Source: an uncultured Oscillospiraceae bacterium
GTDB taxonomy: Bacteria; Bacillota; Clostridia; Oscillospirales; Ruminococcaceae
DNA length: 10,458 nt
Direction of reading: 5' to 3'
NCBI GenBank assembly: GCA_900552845.1
Contig: USBC01000054.1
Span: 1-10,458, forward strand
A model generated the notes under the pieces. The model did no database searches. It was given only the letters and a program-made list of their open reading frames with translations, and was not told where the DNA came from. Position numbers and translations under genes: made by a program. This document shows, one piece after another, positions 6,103-10,458 of the stretch. Within the stretch, counting starts at the first letter, position 1. Every line of letters begins with the position of its first letter.

Positions 6103-7300
6103 TAACAACTACCACTGGGATTACGAGGACTACCAGGGAAACTATGGACAAAGCCCTGCCCGCGGCAAAAAAAACAGCAACCGCGGGCTGCGGGTGTTCC
6201 TCATCATGATGGGCGCTGTGGTACTGCTGGTGGGGGCGCTGTGCATCGGCGCCGCCGTTTGGGGCAGCAGACCTGCCCCGCAGCCGGATCAGGATTCGTC
6301 CATCGGCAATGAGCTGGAGCACCTGCCGGAGATTGACCAGCAGAATAAGCCAGATGACAGCGTGCCGGAGCAGACCGAGGACGGACTGCTGACCCCCGCC
6401 GGCATCTATAAAAAGTGCGCGCCCTCCGTCGTGGGCATCGTCAGCTACAGCAGCAGCACTACGGCACAGGGCAGCGGCATCATTCTTTCGGAAAACGGAT
6501 ATATCATTACCAATGCCCATGTGGTCAGCGGCGGAGAGCAGTATGAGGTCGTCCTGCAGAACGGCGACAGCTACGATGCCACCCTCATCGGCGCCGATAA
6601 CCAAAGCGACCTTGCCCTGCTGAAGATGCAGAAACCGCCCGAGGGGCTGGTCGCCGCCACCTTCGGCAACAGCGATGAGCTGGAGGTTGGCGAGATGGTC
6701 GTTGCGATCGGCAATCCCGGCGGTCTGGCGCTGGCTTCTACCCAGACAGTCGGCTATATTTCGGCGGTCAAGCGGACCATCACTACCGAGCTGGGATATA
6801 CCATGGTCTGCATTCAGGCAGATGCCGCGATCAACCCCGGCAACAGCGGCGGCCCGCTGATCAATACCTACGGACAGGTGGTCGGCATCACCTCCAGCAA
6901 GCTGGTGGAGGAGGGCTATGAGGGAATCGGGTTTTCTATCCCGATCAATACCGCGCTGCCCATTCTGGACGATTTGATGCAGCACGGCAGAGTGACCGGC
7001 AGAGCGCAGCTCGGCATCACCGTCGTTGAGGTGAGCAGCAGTGAAGCAAGCTACTACGGTATTCCCATGGGTCTGCAGATCCGTTCCATCAATGAAGACA
7101 GCGATGTTGGCAGACAGGGCGCTGAGGTTGGTGATATCATCACCTCTATTGATGGTTGGGCGATCACCAGCCGCACCGATTGCAGCGATATTCTGGCGCA
7201 GCATCAGCCCGGAGATACCGTCGAGATTTCTCTTTACCGCGCCAGCCGCACCGGTCGCGGTCAGACCTTTACCATCACTGTGACCCTGCTGGGGTCGTAA
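6083..7300 (+). CDS. htrA: HtrA/DegP-like membrane-anchored serine protease with PDZ domain
   Basis: 405 residues. A cytoplasmic N-terminus (1-35), rich in Asn and Tyr, is followed by one membrane helix (about 37-60) and an acidic extracytoplasmic linker (to about 103). The trypsin-like protease domain carries the triad H146 (TNAHVV), D176 (NQSDLALL) and S255 (NPGNSGGPL). A single PDZ domain covers about 306-402. This is the Bacillus HtrA/HtrB layout: a surface quality-control protease that degrades or refolds misfolded exported proteins. The ATG at 6083 is chosen because AGGAG (6071-6075) sits seven bases upstream; the longer frame from 6026 lies inside the kinase gene and has no ribosome site. 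It overlaps the kinase gene by 20 bp and is the last gene of the operon. All catalytic residues are present, so it should be active. Confidence 0.95.
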   Translation: MINRSNDNNYHWDYEDYQGNYGQSPARGKKNSNRGLRVFLIMMGAVVLLVGALCIGAAVWGSRPAPQPDQDSSIGNELEHLPEIDQQNKPDDSVPEQTEDGLLTPAGIYKKCAPSVVGIVSYSSSTTAQGSGIILSENGYIITNAHVVSGGEQYEVVLQNGDSYDATLIGADNQSDLALLKMQKPPEGLVAATFGNSDELEVGEMVVAIGNPGGLALASTQTVGYISAVKRTITTELGYTMVCIQADAAINPGNSGGPLINTYGQVVGITSSKLVEEGYEGIGFSIPINTALPILDDLMQHGRVTGRAQLGITVVEVSSSEASYYGIPMGLQIRSINEDSDVGRQGAEVGDIITSIDGWAITSRTDCSDILAQHQPGDTVEISLYRASRTGRGQTFTITVTLLGS

Positions 7301-7305
7301 GCATA

Positions 7306-7329
7306 AAAAGCCGCCTGCGGGCGGCTTTT
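7306..7329 (+). terminator. Intrinsic terminator of the two-component/htrA operon
   Basis: AAAAGCCGCC and GGCGGCTTTT form a ten-pair stem with a TGCG loop, starting 5 bp after the htrA stop. The symmetric A and T runs would let it work on both strands, but only the plus-strand operon needs it. It separates the operon from the downstream surface-protein gene. Confidence 0.92.
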
Positions 7330-7378
7330 GCCCTCTTGTGCCATATTACCTAAAAGCCGGATCAATCTCGGGCAAACC

Positions 7379-7397
7379 TGCCAATGGCATTTTGGCA
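7379..7397. promoter_or_regulatory. Clustered TGCCA/TGGCA half-sites in the surface-protein promoter
   Basis: TGCCA-A-TGGCA (7379-7389) is an 11-bp palindrome, followed by another TGGCA (7393-7397), so TGCCAA and TTGGCA also form an outer inverted repeat. A further TGCCA lies at 7339-7343. The cluster covers the -35 position of the promoter and could be a repressor or activator site. No specific regulator can be named. Confidence 0.35.
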
Positions 7398-7413
7398 TGG
7401 GGTATCGTATAAT
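7385..7413 (+). promoter_or_regulatory. Promoter of the ubiquitin-domain surface protein gene
   Basis: A perfect -10 box TATAAT (7408-7413), with only a weak -35 candidate (TGGCAT, 7385-7390) at 17 bp. The weak -35 box overlapping inverted half-sites suggests that an activator or other regulator matters here. Transcription would start near 7420. Confidence 0.55.
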
Positions 7414-7463
7414 AAAGGCGGAGAAAACAACCCGCATCGACACAGTTAAGGAGGTGCCGAATA

Positions 7464-10151
7464 ATGAAAAAGAGGATACTGGCTGCGCTGCTGGCTTTTT
7501 CCATGCTGCTCACCACCGCCTATGCTATGCAGATCTATGCGGACGGCAGCGACCTTGGGTGGCAGGAGCCGCTGACGTTGGAGGTAGAAAGCGGCGACAG
7601 CATCGATAATGTCAAGCAGAAGATCCAGGACAAGAACGGTATCGCACCGGATCAGCAATACCTGTATTTCAGCGGTAAGTTTTTGGCGGACGGCCGTACC
7701 TTGGCGGATTACAATATCCAAAAGGAAAGCACCTTGCAACTGACTACCTTTTTGGAGGTAGCCGATTCAAAAAACCTGTCTGATGCTCTGACTTCCGATA
7801 CCGCGGTCATCCGCTTGACCGGGGATATTGAGATTACCGCCTATATGACGGTACAAAGAGCGGTGACCATCGATCTGAACGGCCACTTACTGAAAACAAC
7901 CAGCGGGGTCAGCAACTTGATCCATGTCACCCAAAATGGAGAGCTGACGCTGATTGACAGCAATCCCAATGCCGTTCACAAGTTCGATAAGAGCAACGCC
8001 CTGTGGAAGCTGGCGGCAGAGGATGCCGAGGGTGAAAACATTGTCGAGATAAAGGGCGGCGCCATCACCGGCGGCAGCTACTACACCGGCGGCGGTATCT
8101 ATGTGAGGAAAGGCGGCACGCTCCTTATGCGGGGCGGCAATATCGTGGGTTGTACGGCGCGCGAGGGCGGCGGTGTTCATGTGGAAGATGGCGGCAGGTT
8201 CGAGATGTCCGCCGGGACCATTACCGGCTGCGTGGCACAGTCTGCGAATGATGACGCCTGTGGAGGCGGTATCTGCAATATCGGCACGACAGTCCTCTCC
8301 GGTACGGCAGCCATACGGGATTGCCGCGCGCTCCAAAGCGAAGCAGATTACGTATACGCCGGCGGCGGTATTTTCAGCGTTCGCAGCCTTACCATTCGGG
8401 ATAAAGTAACGGTAAGCGGCTGCGCGGCGCATAAGGAAAGCGGCGCCATGTGGATCGAGGGCGGCAACCAGAACGACAGCCCGACCGAGATCACCGGCGG
8501 TACATTTGAAGGCTCCGTGAAGAATGCGGCAGCCATCAGCGGAGGTACTTTCCGCGGCAAGGTATGGAATAGCGGAACCCTCTCCGGCGGGCAGTTTGCC
8601 GGCACGGTGGTGAACCGCGGTACGATTACAAACGGTACTTTTAGTGGCGAAGTGACCAACGAGAGCGGTCGTTCTTTCGGCACCATCTCCGGCGGTATTT
8701 TTAATGGAAAGGTAACAAATATCAACGACACAAGCGCTCCGGAAGAAACGCCGGGCAGAATTTCCGGCGGTACCTTTAACGGGGAGGTCATCGGGGCTTA
8801 TACAGTCGCCTTTTTGTCAGATGGCGAAAATACCGCTCCACCCCAAATTCGTGCCAACGCCCCTGCCGCCCGACCTGCCGACCCCACCAAAGAGGAACAT
8901 CATTTTGATGGCTGGTACAAGGGCGAAGAAAAATGGAACTTTGCCGATGCCGTGACCGAAGCCCTGACCTTGACGGCAAAATGGACGGCGAACCGGTACA
9001 CCATCACCTTTAAGCCGGAAAATGGCGGGGAAGATATTATTATCACGCAGAATTACGGCACCGCCATTACCGTACCGGCAAACCCCACCAAAACGGGTTA
9101 CACCTTTGCAGGGTGGGATCGTGAGATCCCCACTGCCATGCCAGCGGGGGATATGACCATCACCGCCCGGTGGACGGTAAACCAATACACCATCACCTTT
9201 AAGCCGGAAAACGGCGGGGAAGATATTGTTATCACGCAGGATTACGGTACCGCCATTACCGCACCGGCAAACCCCACCAAAACGGGTTTCACCTTTGCAG
9301 GCTGGGATCGTGAGATCCCAACTACCATGCCGGCAGGGGACATGACCATTACCGCCCTGTGGAATGGGAACGGGATCAGTGTTATTGTAAGGCTTCCGTC
9401 GGAGGACGACAAAGACGGGGTGGAGATCGGTGCGATTCATCGGTGGGGTGCGTGGCGCTCCAACGGGGACGGGACGCATACCCGCCGCTGCATGGTAAGC
9501 GGCTGTCTGGAGCAGCAGAGTGGAAAGTGCCATGGCGGAACGCCGAACTGCACCCAGCGGGCAAGCTGTATCCTGTGCGGGGCAAAATACGGCAAGACCG
9601 ATCCCAACCATCATGCGGCGCTGGAAAAGCTGGAGGCGATAGCCGCAACGGCGGCGACCGGCGGCAGAGTGGAATGCTGGCATTGCACGGCTTGCGATAA
9701 GTATTTTGCTGATGCGAACGGTCAAACGGAGATTACCTTGGAGGATACCATAACCGAAATCGTGCCGCCCGGCATCATACAGGGCAATGACGCCCTGTGG
9801 AAAAAGGGTGAGGGTGGTACGCTGACCTTCCGTTCCAATGCGGCGTATGAGGATTCTGCCGAAGTACTGGTAGACGGTACGCTGTTGACTGCCGAAAGCT
9901 ATGAAAAGCGGGAGAGCGAGGGCAATATCGTCGTGGAGCTGCGGGAAAGCTATTTGGAACAGCTGACTGTAGGGACGCACACGCTGGTGATCCGCTCGGC
10001 AAGGGGAGATGCCGCAACCCAATTTACCGTGGAGGCAGCGCTCGATGAGAGCCGTCCGGTAAGCTGGGGGGTCTATGCAGCGGCGGCTGCTGCCTTTGCG
10101 GCAGGCACCTGCATCGCTATCGCTTCGCTTCGCCGCAAAAAGGCGAACTAA
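7464..10151 (+). CDS. Secreted, membrane-anchored surface protein with N-terminal ubiquitin domain, beta-helix and InlB B-repeats
   Basis: 895 residues, read without interruption from an ATG seven bp or more after AAGGAGG (7448-7454). Order of parts: signal peptide (1-21, AYA before the cleavage point); ubiquitin domain (22 to about 95); a parallel right-handed beta-helix region with GGGIYV, GGGVHV and SGCAA-type coils (about 100-340); short [IL][ST]GGxF repeats (343-442); one divergent and two near-identical InlB B/Listeria-Bacteroides repeats (446-633); a Cys-rich region (C676, C681, C689, C696, C702, C705, C738, C741, C744) containing CILC and CTAC, like those in other gut Firmicute surface proteins; an Ig/X2-like domain (about 770-857); and a C-terminal membrane helix (about 868-888) with RRKK tail. 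No LPxTG sortase motif is visible, so anchoring is by the helix. Likely role: surface adhesin or host-interaction protein; this is inference. It has its own promoter and terminator. Confidence 0.93.
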   Translation: MKKRILAALLAFSMLLTTAYAMQIYADGSDLGWQEPLTLEVESGDSIDNVKQKIQDKNGIAPDQQYLYFSGKFLADGRTLADYNIQKESTLQLTTFLEVADSKNLSDALTSDTAVIRLTGDIEITAYMTVQRAVTIDLNGHLLKTTSGVSNLIHVTQNGELTLIDSNPNAVHKFDKSNALWKLAAEDAEGENIVEIKGGAITGGSYYTGGGIYVRKGGTLLMRGGNIVGCTAREGGGVHVEDGGRFEMSAGTITGCVAQSANDDACGGGICNIGTTVLSGTAAIRDCRALQSEADYVYAGGGIFSVRSLTIRDKVTVSGCAAHKESGAMWIEGGNQNDSPTEITGGTFEGSVKNAAAISGGTFRGKVWNSGTLSGGQFAGTVVNRGTITNGTFSGEVTNESGRSFGTISGGIFNGKVTNINDTSAPEETPGRISGGTFNGEVIGAYTVAFLSDGENTAPPQIRANAPAARPADPTKEEHHFDGWYKGEEKWNFADAVTEALTLTAKWTANRYTITFKPENGGEDIIITQNYGTAITVPANPTKTGYTFAGWDREIPTAMPAGDMTITARWTVNQYTITFKPENGGEDIVITQDYGTAITAPANPTKTGFTFAGWDREIPTTMPAGDMTITALWNGNGISVIVRLPSEDDKDGVEIGAIHRWGAWRSNGDGTHTRRCMVSGCLEQQSGKCHGGTPNCTQRASCILCGAKYGKTDPNHHAALEKLEAIAATAATGGRVECWHCTACDKYFADANGQTEITLEDTITEIVPPGIIQGNDALWKKGEGGTLTFRSNAAYEDSAEVLVDGTLLTAESYEKRESEGNIVVELRESYLEQLTVGTHTLVIRSARGDAATQFTVEAALDESRPVSWGVYAAAAAAFAAGTCIAIASLRRKKAN
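7527..7748 (+). other. Ubiquitin domain within the surface protein
   Basis: Residues 22-95 align with eukaryotic ubiquitin from Met1: MQI at the start, TLEVE at 38-42, NVK-x-KIQDK at 49-57, PDQQ at 62-65, DGRTL at 76-80 and DYNIQKESTL at 82-91. Counted by hand, 37 of 51 residues match ubiquitin positions 19-69. There is a three-residue insertion in the first beta-turn. Lysines equivalent to K27, K29, K33, K48 and K63 are kept (K51, K53, K57, K72, K87); those for K6 and K11 are not. The I44 patch is altered (R42, I44, H68 and V70 become Y66, Y68, Q92 and T94), and the LRLRGG tail is absent. A separate precedent for captured ubiquitin in a gut bacterium is BfUbb of Bacteroides fragilis. Confidence 0.95.
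8490..8789 (+). repeat. Short ISGGTF-type coil repeats in the surface protein
   Basis: The pattern [IL][ST]xG[TQI]FxGxV starts at residues 343, 358, 373, 388, 408 and 433. The first four are exactly 15 residues apart; the last two are spaced by 20 and 25 through insertions rich in Ser, Asn, Glu and Pro. This spacing suits successive turns of a beta-helix or solenoid that extends the larger coils before it. Confidence 0.8.
8994..9362 (+). repeat. Tandem InlB B/Listeria-Bacteroides repeats (189-bp unit)
   Basis: Unit 1 is 8994-9182 and unit 2 is 9183-9362 (plus a diverged end). At protein level 54 of 63 residues are identical by hand count, beginning YTITFKPENGGEDI and including NPTKTG[YF]TFAGWDREIP. 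A more diverged copy precedes them (residues 446-510, with FDGWYKG and TLTAKW). These are beta-grasp repeats common in surface proteins of Gram-positive and gut bacteria, usually acting as stalks. The near identity points to recent duplication. Confidence 0.9.
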
Positions 10152-10183
10152 GCACCATTTACCGCTCATAGTGATTTGAATAG

Positions 10184-10231
10184 CCGCCCGAGGGCTGCCT
10201 GCTGAAGCGCAGGGGTTCCCGGGCGGTTTTT
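10184..10231 (+). terminator. Intrinsic terminator of the surface-protein gene
   Basis: CCGCCCG (10184-10190) pairs with CGGGCGG (10220-10226), followed by five T (10227-10231). An inner small stem CCTGC/GCAGG (10198-10202 with 10209-10213) makes the loop branched. It starts 32 bp after the stop codon. On the minus strand no T run follows. Confidence 0.8.
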
Positions 10232-10381
10232 CTGCCGTATTTCTTCCACCATCTCCCAAAGCTGAAAATTTTTTGTAAAGGTTTGTGCGAATTGAGCGCT
10301 TCTATTGCAAATTTCTCTCGATTTGCCGGTATTAGTGGGAGAGCCTTCGGGCGGAGCGCATGACAGCACAAAAACCGGCGT
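10232..10381. other. Intergenic stretch with no supported gene
   Basis: Open frames of about 70 codons exist on the minus strand, but they run through the terminator hairpin and have no convincing ribosome site. A possible -35-like TTGCAA occurs near 10303 without a good -10 box. I see nothing else that can be supported. Confidence 0.5.
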
Positions 10382-10458
10382 GGGGGGGGGTTAGCAGAAA
10401 CCCCCCCCCCCCCCCCCGCGGACCCGGGCCCCCCCGCCCCGGGCGGCCCGAGGCCCCC
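10382..10458. other. Homopolymer-rich terminal sequence, probably an artefact
   Basis: A run of nine or more G is followed after about ten bases by a run of 17 C, then by almost pure C/G to the end. This composition is unlike anything else in the window and is typical of a low-quality contig end (for example poly-G reads). Do not use it for biological inference. Confidence 0.75.

Noticed and set aside
6035..7204. 389-codon open frame on the minus strand opposite htrA
   Set aside because: It is antisense to a full protease gene with an intact catalytic triad; its translation is rich in Ala, Asp, Gly and His with no recognisable domain, as expected from the complement of GC-rich coding DNA.
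7527..7748. Eukaryotic contamination as the source of the ubiquitin sequence
   Set aside because: The domain is in frame within one 895-codon bacterial gene with signal peptide, bacterial ribosome site and the same codon style as its neighbours, and it has diverged at exposed positions.
8817..10259. 480-codon open frame on the minus strand opposite the surface protein
   Set aside because: It only mirrors the repeats of the plus-strand gene and runs through the terminator; no ribosome site or domain is seen.
10159..10371. Short minus-strand frames near the right end
   Set aside because: They cross the intrinsic terminator of the surface-protein gene and lack a ribosome site or recognisable motif.

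Overview
The window looks like the chromosome of a spore-forming, GC-rich member of the Clostridia, probably a gut Oscillospirales/Ruminococcaceae-type organism. The clues are the spore-maturation pair spmA-spmB, an AbrB/SpoVT-type regulator with a C-terminal zinc ribbon, strong AGGAGG ribosome sites, and a Gram-positive surface protein with Listeria-Bacteroides (InlB B) repeats. The last ~77 bases are homopolymer-rich and look like an unreliable contig end. The taxonomic call is inference from gene content only.

Left arm (1-1802). Minus strand: a MarR-family repressor gene followed 13 bp later by a DegV/FakB-type fatty-acid-binding protein gene that starts with TTG and runs off the window edge. 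Their shared promoter carries two copies of a near-identical 18-bp palindrome, one over the -35 box and one over the expected transcription start, as expected for autoregulation. Upstream, also on the minus strand, is an 80-aa AbrB-like gene with its own promoter and a strong intrinsic terminator. An AT-rich 345-bp intergenic region then separates it from the spore genes.

Middle (1803-7329). spmA and spmB overlap on the plus strand and meet a convergent lipoprotein gene after only 9 bp. A divergent intergenic region leads into a three-gene plus-strand operon: an OmpR-type response regulator, a Cache/HAMP histidine kinase, and a membrane-anchored HtrA-like serine protease, closed by an intrinsic terminator. 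This order resembles the CssRS-HtrA secretion-stress logic of Bacillus. Two 11-bp-spaced half-sites upstream of the operon promoter may be the regulator's own site.

Right arm (7330-10458). A separately promoted 895-aa secreted, membrane-anchored protein is the most striking item. Directly after the predicted signal-peptide cleavage site it carries a domain that is unmistakably ubiquitin: by hand count, 37 of 51 positions match eukaryotic ubiquitin from position 19 to 69. It lacks the C-terminal Gly-Gly, and instead continues into a right-handed beta-helix region, ISGGTF repeats, InlB B-repeats, a Cys-rich region, an Ig/X2-like domain and a C-terminal membrane anchor. This suggests that a eukaryotic ubiquitin sequence was captured and put on the bacterial cell surface.
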